From: Streptomyces calvus
Lineage (GTDB): Bacteria; Actinomycetota; Actinomycetes; Streptomycetales; Streptomycetaceae
Reading direction: 5' to 3'
Assembly (NCBI RefSeq): GCF_006782915.1
Contig: NZ_VCNP01000032.1
Location: forward strand, 124,001 to 188,000
DNA: 64,000 bases
The notes under the pieces are model-generated. The model made no database searches. It had not been told where the DNA came from and worked only from the letters and a program-made list of their open reading frames with translations. The position numbers were made by a program, and so were the translations under genes. Below are positions 52,129-60,782 of this stretch, piece by piece; position 1 is the stretch's first letter, and each line of letters begins with the position of its first letter.

Positions 52129-52611
52129 TCAGTACGGCCGTACGGCGCCCGACCGCAGCCGGGCCGCCTGCTCCGCGCCGTACTCCATGGTCTGTCTCAT
52201 GTGGTCGATGAACAGCGCGTGTTGGGAGTCGTCCAGGTCGTCGAAGAGCGCGACCCAGCCGCCGCCGACGCGGTCCCACACCCGGGTGAACTCGGCGGCC
52301 CTCTCCGGCACCGTCGCCACCAGCACCAGGCGCCGGTCGTCCGGGTCGCGCTCCCGCACCACATGGCCCGCCCGCTCCAGCCGGTCCACCAGCCGGGTCG
52401 CCGAACCGGTCGTCAGACCCGTCAGCTCGGCGATCCGCCCGGTCGTGACCGGCCCGCCCTCCAGCGTCAGCAGGTTCAGGCACTGCAGATCGGTCGGATG
52501 CAGACCCAGCCGGTCGGCGAGGGCCTGGTTGAACAGCGCGTACGAGGCCATGTACCGGCGGGACACCACGGCCAGCTCCGCCAGCAGCGCCTCCCGCGTG
52601 CTCGCCGTCAT
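52129..52611 (-). CDS. MarR family transcriptional regulator
   Basis: A 160-residue winged-helix protein. The recognition region is [23 protein letters not shown] and the wing is [14 protein letters not shown]; helices at both ends form the dimer. It lies 20 bp beyond the MITE-like element and is divergent from the YnfA gene, with 120 bp between them, so control of ynfA or itself is plausible. The start ATG of [13 protein letters not shown] is well placed with the domain boundary. Confidence 0.92.
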   Translation of the reverse strand: MTASTREALLAELAVVSRRYMASYALFNQALADRLGLHPTDLQCLNLLTLEGGPVTTGRIAELTGLTTGSATRLVDRLERAGHVVRERDPDDRRLVLVATVPERAAEFTRVWDRVGGGWVALFDDLDDSQHALFIDHMRQTMEYGAEQAARLRSGAVRPY

Positions 52612-52731
52612 GGGCGCACCTCCTCCTCGTCCGTCCGCCACCGGTCCATCCCTCCCCGGACCGGCCCGCCGGCAGGCGCCGTCCATCAGGTGACGCACGG
52701 GCGGCCCCAAGACGCGTGCGAAGCTGCGGGC

Positions 52732-53067
52732 ATGCTGATCCTCCGCTCCGCCGCCCTGTTCGTCCTCGCCGCGCTGCTGGAGATCGGCGGCGCCTGGCTG
52801 GTCTGGCAGGGCCTGCGCGAACACCGCGGCTGGATGTGGATGGCCGGCGGCGTCCTCGCCCTCGGCGCCTACGGCTTCGTCGCCACCTTCCAGCCGGACG
52901 CCCACTTCGGCCGCGTCCTCGCCGCCTACGGCGGCATCTTCGTCGCCGGTTCGATCCTGTGGGGCGTCGTCGCCGACGGCTACCGCCCGGACCGGTGGGA
53001 CATCACCGGCGCGCTGGTCTGCCTCGCCGGCATGGCCGTGATCATGTGGGCCCCGCGCAACGGCTGA
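52732..53067 (+). CDS. YnfA family small membrane protein
   Basis: A 111-residue protein with four membrane helices matching UPF0060/Ynf[52 protein letters not shown] and [16 protein letters not shown]. YnfA proteins resemble SMR exporters; a drug or metal efflux role is possible. It is divergent from the MarR gene. Confidence 0.93.
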   Translation: MLILRSAALFVLAALLEIGGAWLVWQGLREHRGWMWMAGGVLALGAYGFVATFQPDAHFGRVLAAYGGIFVAGSILWGVVADGYRPDRWDITGALVCLAGMAVIMWAPRNG

Positions 53068-53161
53068 CGCCCGCCACCGCCGCTCCCGGCCGGGCCCGCC
53101 TATGCTGACGCGACGGAGCGCTTCGCACCGCCCGCCCGTCCCGCCGCCCGAGGAGCAGCCC

Positions 53162-53938
53162 ATGGCCACCGCCGCACCGTCCGCCGCCGCCCGTATCGCC
53201 GTCGTCACGGGTGCGAGCAGCGGCATCGGCGCCGCCACGGCCCGCCGGCTGGCCGAGGCCGGGTACCGCGTCGTCCTCACCGCCCGCCGCAAGGACCGCA
53301 TCGAGGCGCTGGCCGAGCAGCTCACCGCGGCCGGCCACTCGGCCACCGCCTACCCGCTCGACGTGACCGACCGGGCCGCCGTCGACGAGTTCGCCACCGC
53401 CTTCAGGACCGTCGGCGTGCTCGTCAACAACGCCGGCGGCGCGCTCGGCGCCGACCCGGTCGCCACCGGCGACCCGGAGCAGTGGCGCACCATGTACGAG
53501 ACGAACGTCCTCGGCACCCTCAACGTCACCCAGGCCCTGCTGCCCAAGCTCGACGCGAGCGGCGACGGCACGGTCGTGGTCGTCTCCTCCACCGCCGGCC
53601 ACGCCACCTACGAGGGCGGCGCGGGCTACGTCGCCGCCAAGCACGCCGAGCACGTCCTCGCCGAGACCCTGCGGCTGGAGATCGTCGGCCGCCCGGTGCG
53701 CGTCATCGAGATCGCGCCCGGCATGGTCAGGACGGAGGAGTTCGCCCTCACCCGCTTCGGCGGCGACGAGGAGAAGGCCGCCAAGGTGTACCAGGGCGTC
53801 GCCGAACCCCTCACCGCGGACGACGTCGCCGACACCATCACCTGGGCGGTGACCCGCCCCTCGCACGTCAACATCGACCTGCTGGTCGTCCGCCCGCGCG
53901 CCCAGGCGTCCAACACGAAGGTGCACCGGGAGTCCTGA
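53162..53938 (+). CDS. SDR family NAD(P)-dependent oxidoreductase
   Basis: A 258-residue classical SDR. Cofactor motif TGASSGIG (17-24), NNAG motif (VLVNNAGGA), catalytic Ser in VVSSTAGHATYEGG and Y-x3-K in GYVAAKHA; the Arg in the cofactor loop (TARRKDR) favours NADP(H). It most resembles YdfG-type 3-hydroxy acid dehydrogenases. The ATG of MATAAPSAAA has GAGGAG upstream. The next small gene overlaps its stop (TGATG). Confidence 0.92.
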   Translation: MATAAPSAAARIAVVTGASSGIGAATARRLAEAGYRVVLTARRKDRIEALAEQLTAAGHSATAYPLDVTDRAAVDEFATAFRTVGVLVNNAGGALGADPVATGDPEQWRTMYETNVLGTLNVTQALLPKLDASGDGTVVVVSSTAGHATYEGGAGYVAAKHAEHVLAETLRLEIVGRPVRVIEIAPGMVRTEEFALTRFGGDEEKAAKVYQGVAEPLTADDVADTITWAVTRPSHVNIDLLVVRPRAQASNTKVHRES

Positions 53939-54075
53939 TGACGGACGGCGAGAAGCACCGCCTGGCCCTGGAGAAGAAACGCGAACGGTACGTCTGGTAC
54001 TACCTCGCCTACTTCCTCTTCGGCATCCACATCGTCGCGTTCGTCATGATCTACGCGGTGACGCACGCGAAATAG
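53938..54075 (+). CDS. DUF6126 family small membrane protein
   Basis: A 45-residue protein: a charged N-terminus (EKHRLALEKKRER) and one membrane helix (FGIHIVAFVMIYAV). It matches the short DUF6126 proteins of Streptomyces. Its ATG overlaps the SDR stop, so it is co-translated with the SDR. Role unknown; possibly a membrane anchor or regulator for its neighbour. Confidence 0.85.
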   Translation: MTDGEKHRLALEKKRERYVWYYLAYFLFGIHIVAFVMIYAVTHAK

Positions 54076-54098
54076 CGGGCCCCCCGGAAGGGGCCCGC
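54075..54098. terminator. Bidirectional hairpin terminator
   Basis: Perfect 9-bp GC stem with a 6-nt loop starting at the stop of the DUF6126 gene and about 20 bp from the end of the convergent rtcB gene. It could serve both. Confidence 0.65.
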
Positions 54099-54118
54099 CG
54101 GGTTCCGCGGTCCGCGCG

Positions 54119-55312
54119 TCAGCCCTTGACGCAGACGACCTGCTTCAGCTTGGCGACGACCTCGACGAGGTCCCGCTGCTGGTCGATCACCTGCTCGATC
54201 GGCTTGTAGGCGGCCGGGATCTCGTCCACGACACCGGAGTCCTTGCGGCACTCCACGCCCCGCGTCTGCTCCTGCAGGTCCTTCGTGGAGAAGCGGCGCT
54301 TCGCCGCGTTGCGGCTCATCCGCCGACCCGCGCCGTGCGACGCCGAGTTGAACGACGCGGCGTTCCCGAGGCCCTTGACGATGTACGAGCCCGTGCCCAT
54401 GGACCCGGGGATGATCCCGTACTCGCCGGAGCCCGCGCGGATCGCGCCCTTGCGGGTCACCAGCAGGTCCATGCCGTCGTAGCGCTCCTCGGCCACGTAG
54501 TTGTGGTGGGCGCTGATCTCGGGCTCGAAGACCGGCTTCGCCTTCTTGAACTCCTTGCGGACCACGTCCTTCAGGAGCGCCATCATGATCGAGCGGTTGT
54601 ACTTGGCGTACTCCTGCGCCCAGAACAGGTCGTTGCGGTACGCCGCCATCTGCGGGGTGTCCGCGACGAAGACGGCGAGGTCGCGGTCGACCAGGCCCTG
54701 GTTGTGCGGGAGCTTCTGGGCGACGCCGATGTGGTGCTCGGCGAGTTCCTTGCCGATGTTGCGGGAACCGGAGTGCAGCATCAGCCAGACGGATCCCTCC
54801 GTATCGACGCAAACCTCCACGAAGTGATTTCCGCCGCCCAGCGTTCCCATCTGCTTCGTGGCGCGCTCCTCACGGAACTTCACCGCGTCCGCCACGCCGC
54901 CGAACCGCGACCAGAAGTCGTCCCAGCCGCCCGTCGGGAAGGCGTGCAGCCGACCCGGGTCGACGGGGTCGTCGTGCATGCCCCGGCCGACCGGGATCAC
55001 CTGCTCGATCTTCGACCGCAGCCGGGACAGGTCACCGGGGAGGTCGTTCGCCGTCAGTGACGTCCGCACCGCCGACATGCCGCAGCCGATGTCGACGCCC
55101 ACCGCCGCCGGGCACACCGCGCCGCGCATCGCGATGACCGAGCCGACCGTCGCGCCCTTGCCGTAGTGCACGTCCGGCATCACCGCCAGGCCCTTGATCC
55201 ACGGCAGGGTGGCGACGTTCCGCAGCTGCTGGAGCGCGCCCTCCTCCACGGTCGCCGGGTCCGTCCACATCCGGATCGGCACCTTCGCGCCCGGCAGCTC
55301 CACGTACGACAT
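54119..55312 (-). CDS. rtcB: RNA-splicing ligase RtcB
   Basis: A 397-residue Mn/GTP-dependent ligase joining RNA 2',3'-cyclic phosphate (via 3'-phosphate) and 5'-OH ends. Motifs: GVDIGCGM (C77 metal ligand), LGGGNHFVEV, HSGSRNIG, and the guanylated His H326 in SASHGAGRRMS. Full length for the bacterial family. No rtcA, archease or RtcR gene is adjacent. The ATG of MSYVELPG is used; the frame extends 64 residues upstream without similarity. Confidence 0.95.
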   Translation of the reverse strand: MSYVELPGAKVPIRMWTDPATVEEGALQQLRNVATLPWIKGLAVMPDVHYGKGATVGSVIAMRGAVCPAAVGVDIGCGMSAVRTSLTANDLPGDLSRLRSKIEQVIPVGRGMHDDPVDPGRLHAFPTGGWDDFWSRFGGVADAVKFREERATKQMGTLGGGNHFVEVCVDTEGSVWLMLHSGSRNIGKELAEHHIGVAQKLPHNQGLVDRDLAVFVADTPQMAAYRNDLFWAQEYAKYNRSIMMALLKDVVRKEFKKAKPVFEPEISAHHNYVAEERYDGMDLLVTRKGAIRAGSGEYGIIPGSMGTGSYIVKGLGNAASFNSASHGAGRRMSRNAAKRRFSTKDLQEQTRGVECRKDSGVVDEIPAAYKPIEQVIDQQRDLVEVVAKLKQVVCVKG

Positions 55313-55527
55313 AACGTCCTCATTCCCCCGGAAAGACAGCAGAAGCCCTGAAACGCAAAACCGGCGCCAAGGTCGACGAAATGGGATGACGGACCGGCGT
55401 CCACGGCAGTGCGTGCGATACACATTGTCTGCGGGAGGCGCCCCCCTGCGGCAAGCGATTAACCAGCGGGGACACTGGAACGACCGGCGGGCACCGGCCC
55501 GCACCCACCGTCGAGAGGAGTCCGACC

Positions 55528-56373
55528 GTGCAGCGGAAGGCGTACGTACCCGGCGTCGCCGTGCTCCTGGCGGCCGTACTGGCCGGCTGCACCGGCAGTC
55601 CGGACGACGCCGGCCGGGCGGACGACTCCAACCCGGGCAGCGCCGGTACGGCGACCCAGGCGGCCCAGCCCGGCAGGTACGCCACGCTGCCCGAGCCCTG
55701 CGGCGTGGTCGAGGACCGCACGCTGCGCGAACTCCTGCCCGGCATCGACGAGTTGGCGGACGAGACGCGGCGCCAGAAGGCGTACGCGGGCGAGGCGACG
55801 CTCACCTACGACACCGACCGCACGGTGGGCTGCCGGTGGAAGGTGGAGTCGTCCGAGGCCACCGACCACCTGCTGATCGACCTCGAGCGGATCGTCTCCT
55901 ACGACAACGCCGTCAGCGACGACGCGCAGGCCGAGCAGCTCTTCGCGGAGAAGCGGACGGCGGCACAACTGCCCGAGCCGAAGGTGACGGAGTCCGGCTC
56001 TCCGGACACCGACGCCTCCGCGGAGGCGAGTTCGTCGCCGTCCGGCTCGCCGTCGGCGTCCGCGTCGGGGTCGCCTTCGGGGTCGGCGTCCGCCTCGGAC
56101 GGGACGGCCTCGCCCTCCGCCGCCCCGTCCGACCTCCAGCCCCGCGTCCTGGACGACCTCGGCGACGAGGCGTTCATCGACGACGAGCTGAGCAGCTCCG
56201 GTTCGACCGCCAAGCAGCGCACGGTGACTGTGGCGTTCCGCACGTCCAACGTGATCGTGACCATCGAGTACGCGGAGCAGCCGATGACCGTCGGCGTGGT
56301 CCCGGACAGCAAGGAAATGCAGGACAGGGCCCGGAAACTGGCGTCCGAGCTGGCCGATTCGCTGAGCGACTGA
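55528..56373 (+). CDS. DUF3558-type lipoprotein (first paralogue)
   Basis: A 281-residue secreted lipoprotein: lipobox LAGC, then a domain beginning TLPEPCGVVEDRTLRELLPG with a second Cys in GCRWKVES, the DUF3558-like disulfide pair. A Ser/Ala/Pro low-complexity insert (about 160-205) splits the domain in two, and the rest resumes with DDLGDEAFIDDEL. The GTG start has GAGAGGAG upstream. It is followed 118 bp later by a paralogue. Role unknown, extracytoplasmic. Confidence 0.87.
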   Translation: MQRKAYVPGVAVLLAAVLAGCTGSPDDAGRADDSNPGSAGTATQAAQPGRYATLPEPCGVVEDRTLRELLPGIDELADETRRQKAYAGEATLTYDTDRTVGCRWKVESSEATDHLLIDLERIVSYDNAVSDDAQAEQLFAEKRTAAQLPEPKVTESGSPDTDASAEASSSPSGSPSASASGSPSGSASASDGTASPSAAPSDLQPRVLDDLGDEAFIDDELSSSGSTAKQRTVTVAFRTSNVIVTIEYAEQPMTVGVVPDSKEMQDRARKLASELADSLSD

Positions 56374-56491
56374 GCGCCGTTCACGGCCCCTTCACGCCCT
56401 GCGCGGAGCACGCGAAGGACGTCCACACGGGTGACGCACCGCGTACCGTGACCCCTCGGACCCCGTTCCGACCACAGGGAACACGAGCGTC

Positions 56492-57388
56492 ATGAGTGAA
56501 GGAACCATGCAGCGACGAGCACAGCGAGACCCGCGAGACCCGCGCGACCGGCGAGCGAAGCGCCTCACCCGCGCCCTTGTCTGCGCGTCCGCCGTCCCCG
56601 TGATGCTGATCGCCGCCGGCTGCTCCTCGGACTCCGGCTCCGACGAGGGTGCGGACAAGAAGGCCGACGCCTCCGCGTCGCAGTCCGCGAGCCCCTCCCC
56701 GACCGTGCGGGCGGCGGCGTACAAGAAGCTGCCCGAGGCGTGCGAGGTGCTGTCCGAGAAGACCCTGGACGACCTGGCGCCGAAGGCGAAGAAGGGCAAG
56801 GAGGGCAGCTCCGACGACATCTCCAGCCGTGCCAGCTGCTCCTGGAGCAGCCTGGAGAACAACGGGGTGGACGGCTCCCAGTTCCGTTGGCTGAACGTGT
56901 CGCTGCTGCGCTTCGACTCGGACACGACCCGCGGCCCGGGCGACGAGCTGGCCGGGAAGTACTACGACAAGCAGGTCCGGGACGCGCAGGCGGCCGAGGG
57001 CGCGAAGGGCACCGAGACGGAGCCGGTGACCGACACCGGTGACGAGGCGACGGCGGTGCGCTACGACCTGAAGAAGAAGGAAGGCACCTTCAAGCAGCAG
57101 ACGGTCGTGGTGCGCGTCGAGAACGTGGTCGTGACCCTCGACTACAACGGTGCCGGTCTCGCCGGTGACGAGACGCCGGACGCCGACGACCTGATGAAGG
57201 ACCTGCGGAAGGCCGCGAAGGAGGCGGTGGCCTCGGTGGCGAAGGCCAACGGCTCGGCCACGGCGAGCGGTTCGCCGTCCGCGTCCGCGTCGAAGTCCGC
57301 CTCGGCCTCCGCGTCGAAGTCCGCCTCGGCTTCCGCCTCGAAGTCCGCCTCGGAATCGGCCTCCGAGTCGGCCGCCGAGAAGAGCTGA
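56492..57388 (+). CDS. DUF3558-type lipoprotein (second paralogue)
   Basis: A 298-residue lipoprotein related to its upstream neighbour: lipobox IAAGC, then KLPEACEVLSEKTLDDLAP, Cys in ASCSWSSLE, and DEATAVRYDLKKKEG. Its disordered Ser/Ala/Lys segment is C-terminal (about 250-298, built of SASASK units) rather than internal. Two starts are possible: ATG at 56492, or ATG at 56507 with AAGGA just upstream. The charged Arg/Asp N-terminus before the signal helix is unusually long. Confidence 0.86.
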   Translation: MSEGTMQRRAQRDPRDPRDRRAKRLTRALVCASAVPVMLIAAGCSSDSGSDEGADKKADASASQSASPSPTVRAAAYKKLPEACEVLSEKTLDDLAPKAKKGKEGSSDDISSRASCSWSSLENNGVDGSQFRWLNVSLLRFDSDTTRGPGDELAGKYYDKQVRDAQAAEGAKGTETEPVTDTGDEATAVRYDLKKKEGTFKQQTVVVRVENVVVTLDYNGAGLAGDETPDADDLMKDLRKAAKEAVASVAKANGSATASGSPSASASKSASASASKSASASASKSASESASESAAEKS

Positions 57389-57443
57389 TCCGGGGCATCA
57401 CGCCGCAGAACCACTGATCCGGGGGCATCGCTCCGCAGAACCA
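57386..57443. repeat. Direct duplication of a 28-bp sequence
   Basis: Two tandem copies of TGATCCGGGGCATCRCNCCG-type sequence ending in CAGAACCA (57386-57413 and 57415-57443), the first including the stop codon of the second DUF3558 gene. Probably a local slippage duplication. Confidence 0.75.
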
Positions 57444-57518
57444 GAACCGGCCACCCGTTCTCCGCACACATGTGCCACCCTGTGGTGCGCAACAACACGC
57501 ACTGGGAGGGGAGTACGG

Positions 57519-58805
57519 GTGGCCGGGCCACTGCAGCTGACACGGATGCACCGGGTTCTCATCGGCGTGGTCGTCACCGGTGCCGTCATCATCGCCGGGA
57601 TCGGCTTCGCGGGTTCCTACGCGGCCGTCCGTGAACTCGCCCTGAAGAAGGGCTTCGGGGACTTCAGTTACGTCTTCCCGATCGGCATCGACGCCGGCAT
57701 CTGCGTCCTGCTCGCCCTCGATCTCCTGCTGACCTGGATCCGTATCCCGTTCCCGCTGCTGCGGCAGACGGCGTGGCTGCTGACGGCGGCGACGATCGCG
57801 TTCAACGGCGCGGCGGCGTGGCCCGACCCGCTGGGCGTGGGCATGCACGGCGTGATCCCGGTGCTGTTCGTGGTGTCGGTGGAGGCGGCCCGGCACGCGA
57901 TCGGCCGGATCGCCGACATCACCGCCGACAAGCACATGGAAGGGGTCCGCCTCACCCGCTGGATGCTGTCGCCGGTGCCCACCTTCCTGCTGTGGCGCCG
58001 GATGAAGCTGTGGGAGCTGCGCTCCTACGAGCAGGTGATCAAGCTGGAGCAGGAGCGCCTGGTCTACCAGGCCCGGCTGCGCTCCCGCTTCGGCCGCGCC
58101 TGGCGCCGCAAGGCACCGGTGGAGGCGCTGATGCCGCTGCGCCTGGCCAAGTACGGCGTTCCGCTCGCCGAGACGGCTCCGGCGGGGCTGGCCGCGGCGG
58201 GCATAGAGCCGGCGCTGATCCCGCCGCCTCCGGAGGTGGCCGCGGGCGACCGGGCCTCGCATGCGGGGCGGGTGGGTGCGGCGGCGCCTGCCGGCGAGCA
58301 GCGTCTGGAGCTGGAGGGCAACCAGGGTGCCGGGTTCGTGCAGGAGCCCTCGCCGGAGCAGAATCCCTGGCTGCACGCCCGTGATCCGCACACGGTGGAG
58401 TACCACGGCGGCTACGACCCGACGTACGACCCGGACGAGGAGTACGCCCGCTGGTACGCGGAGCAGCAGCAGGCCGAGCAGTACCAGGACCAGTACCAGG
58501 AGGAACCTCCGGTGCAGGAGCCCGCTCCGGAGGAGACGGGCAGTTTCCCCATTCCGGTGGTCCCGGGCGGCCGCACCCGTGAGCTGGGTGAGGGCGGTGG
58601 CACGGCGGCCTCCGATCCGGACGAGGAATCGTTCTACCAGGTGTTCCGTCAGTCGATAGACGGCAGCTATCCCACGCCGCGGGTCCTCGGCGACAACATC
58701 CAGGCGACCTACGGCACGACGTTGAGCTCGGGTGCCCTGAAGGACCTGGTGGAACGTTTCCAGAAGCGCCACACGGCGGAGCTGGAGGAGGACCACATCG
58801 CCTAG
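57519..58805 (+). CDS. DUF2637 domain-containing protein with C-terminal helix-turn-helix-like end
   Basis: A 428-residue protein. The first ~110 residues hold four helices of DUF2637 (ending in LFVVSVEAARHAI), related to SpdB-type plasmid-spread membrane proteins. A charged helical part (LRSYEQVIKLEQERLVYQ) and a long disordered acidic/Gln/Tyr linker follow (about 230-360). The last 60 residues (SFYQVFRQSIDGSYPTP ... LKDLVERFQKRH) look like a small winged helix. A chromosomal relative of conjugation-associated proteins; actual role unknown. GTG start after GGGAGGGG. Confidence 0.85.
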   Translation: MAGPLQLTRMHRVLIGVVVTGAVIIAGIGFAGSYAAVRELALKKGFGDFSYVFPIGIDAGICVLLALDLLLTWIRIPFPLLRQTAWLLTAATIAFNGAAAWPDPLGVGMHGVIPVLFVVSVEAARHAIGRIADITADKHMEGVRLTRWMLSPVPTFLLWRRMKLWELRSYEQVIKLEQERLVYQARLRSRFGRAWRRKAPVEALMPLRLAKYGVPLAETAPAGLAAAGIEPALIPPPPEVAAGDRASHAGRVGAAAPAGEQRLELEGNQGAGFVQEPSPEQNPWLHARDPHTVEYHGGYDPTYDPDEEYARWYAEQQQAEQYQDQYQEEPPVQEPAPEETGSFPIPVVPGGRTRELGEGGGTAASDPDEESFYQVFRQSIDGSYPTPRVLGDNIQATYGTTLSSGALKDLVERFQKRHTAELEEDHIA

Positions 58806-58832
58806 TCGACGCGCGGGCACGGCTCGTTCGTC

Positions 58833-58880
58833 ACGCAAGGAGGGGCGCCCGGTGCGGTCACCGGGCGCCCCTCCTTGCGT
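58833..58880. terminator. 22-bp perfect hairpin, bidirectional terminator
   Basis: Arms 58833-58854 and 58859-58880 pair without mismatch around a 4-nt loop. It lies between the convergent DUF2637 gene and lysS and ends 9 bp from the lysS stop, so it likely terminates both. Confidence 0.85.
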
Positions 58881-58889
58881 GGTGTGCGC

Positions 58890-60623
58890 CTACGCGCCGA
58901 GCAGGGACCGCACCCGGTCCTGGCCCACCGCGAGGAGCAGTGTGGGCAGGCGCGGGCCGGTGTCGCGGCCGACCAGCAGGTGGTACAGCAGCGCGAAGAA
59001 GGACCGCTGGGCGGTCTTGATCTCCGGCGGCAGTTCCTTGGCGGTGGCGTCGGCGGAGTAGCCGGCCTGGACCTTGGGCACGCCGTAGACGAGGTGGGTG
59101 AGCCCGTCGAGGGACCAGTTGTCGGCGAGGCCGTCGAGCAGCAGCCGCAGGGACTGCTGCGCCTGCTCGTCGAGCGACTTCAGCAGCTCGGCGTCGGGCT
59201 CGGCGCGGACGATGGTGCGCTGGTCGGCGGGGACGTGGGTGTTGATCCACGCCTCGGCCTTGTCGTAGCGCGGGCGGGCCTCGTCGAGCCCGGCGAGCGG
59301 GTTGGCCGGGTCGAGGTCGCTGAGGATGCGCAGCGCCTGGTCCTCGTGGCCGGCGGTGATGTCGGCCACGGAGGCGAGCGTGCGGTACGGCAGCGGCCTG
59401 GGCGTCTTCGGCAGGTCCCCGCTCGCGGTGCGCACCGCGCGGGAGTGCGCGGCGGCGTCGGCGGGCAGTGCGGAGCCGTCGGCGACCTTGGCGTCGAGGC
59501 GGTCCCACTCGTCGTAGAGGCGCTGGATCTCCTGGTCGAAGGCGATCTTGAAGGACTGGTTGGGGCGGCGGCGGGCGTAGAGCCAGCGCAGCAGCTGAGG
59601 TTCCATGATCTTCAGCGCGTCGGCGGGCGTGGGCACGCCGCCCTTGGACGAGGACATCTTGGCCATGCCGCTGATGCCGACGAAGGCGTACATGGGGCCG
59701 ATGGGCTGCTTGCCGCCGAAGATGCCGACGATCTGCCCGCCGACCTGGAACGACGATCCCGGCGACGAGTGGTCGACGCCGCTCGGCTCGAAGATCACGC
59801 CCTCGTAGGCCCACCGCATGGGCCAGTCGACCTTCCAGACCAGCTTGCCGCGGTTGAACTCGTTCAGCCGGACGGTCTCGGGGAAGCCGCACGCCGAGCA
59901 GGCGTAGGTCAGTTCGGTGGAGCCGTCGTCGTAGGAGGTGACGGTGGTGAAGTCCTTCTCGCAGTTGCCGCAGTACGGCTTGTACGGGAAGTATCCGGCG
60001 GCGCCGGAGCTGCCGTCGTCCTCGGCGGCGGCGCCTGAGCCCTCGGCTGCCTCCAGCTCGGCCTCGTCGACCGGCTTCTGCTGCTGCTTCTTCGCCGGTG
60101 CCTTCTTGGTGCGGTACTGGGCGAGGACGGCGTCGATGTCGCCGCGGTGCTTCATGGCGTGCAGGATCTGCTCGCGGTAGACACCGGAGGTGTACTGCTC
60201 GGTCTGGCTGATCCCGTCGAACTCCACGCCGAGCTCGGCCAGCGACTCGATCATCGCGGCCTTGAAGTGCTCGGCCCAGTTCGGGTGCGGCGAGCCGGCG
60301 GGGGCCGGGACGGAGGTGAGGGGCTTGCCGATGTGCTCGGACCACGTCTCGTCGACGCCGGCGACACCGGCCGGGACCTTGCGGTACCGGTCGTAGTCGT
60401 CCCAGGAGATCAGGTGCCGGACCTGGTGGCCGCGGCGGCGGATCTCGTCGGCGACGAGGTGCGGGGTCATGACCTCGCGGAGGTTGCCCAGGTGGATCGG
60501 GCCGGACGGTGACAGTCCGGACGCGACGACGACCGGTTTGCCCGGGGCCCGACGCTCCGACTCCTCGATGACCTCATCCGCGAAACGGGAGACCCAGTCG
60601 GTGGTCTCGGTGCTCTGAGCCAC
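58890..60623 (-). CDS. lysS: Class I lysyl-tRNA synthetase
   Basis: A 577-residue class I LysRS (LysK type), not the more common class II form. The HIGH-like motif is PSGPIHLGN (39-47) and the KMSKS motif is KMSSS (322-326). Two Cys pairs, C218/C221 and C242/C245, form a zinc finger. An acidic/basic linker of about 35 residues (173-208) precedes it. Streptomyces use class I LysRS, often beside argS. The GTG start has AGGAC upstream. Divergent from argS. Confidence 0.95.
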   Translation of the reverse strand: MAQSTETTDWVSRFADEVIEESERRAPGKPVVVASGLSPSGPIHLGNLREVMTPHLVADEIRRRGHQVRHLISWDDYDRYRKVPAGVAGVDETWSEHIGKPLTSVPAPAGSPHPNWAEHFKAAMIESLAELGVEFDGISQTEQYTSGVYREQILHAMKHRGDIDAVLAQYRTKKAPAKKQQQKPVDEAELEAAEGSGAAAEDDGSSGAAGYFPYKPYCGNCEKDFTTVTSYDDGSTELTYACSACGFPETVRLNEFNRGKLVWKVDWPMRWAYEGVIFEPSGVDHSSPGSSFQVGGQIVGIFGGKQPIGPMYAFVGISGMAKMSSSKGGVPTPADALKIMEPQLLRWLYARRRPNQSFKIAFDQEIQRLYDEWDRLDAKVADGSALPADAAAHSRAVRTASGDLPKTPRPLPYRTLASVADITAGHEDQALRILSDLDPANPLAGLDEARPRYDKAEAWINTHVPADQRTIVRAEPDAELLKSLDEQAQQSLRLLLDGLADNWSLDGLTHLVYGVPKVQAGYSADATAKELPPEIKTAQRSFFALLYHLLVGRDTGPRLPTLLLAVGQDRVRSLLGA

Positions 60624-60782
60624 GATCGGCACGTCCTTCTTTCTGCTCGAACAGCCGGTACGGTCGCACGGCTGACCGCTCCATTCTCCCAGTCCGGCCC
60701 GCATCCGCGAAAACCGCTTTTCACCGCGTGGGATACTCGGCTTCGGTAGTAGTCCACGAACCCGAGCAGAACGGCAGCCTCC

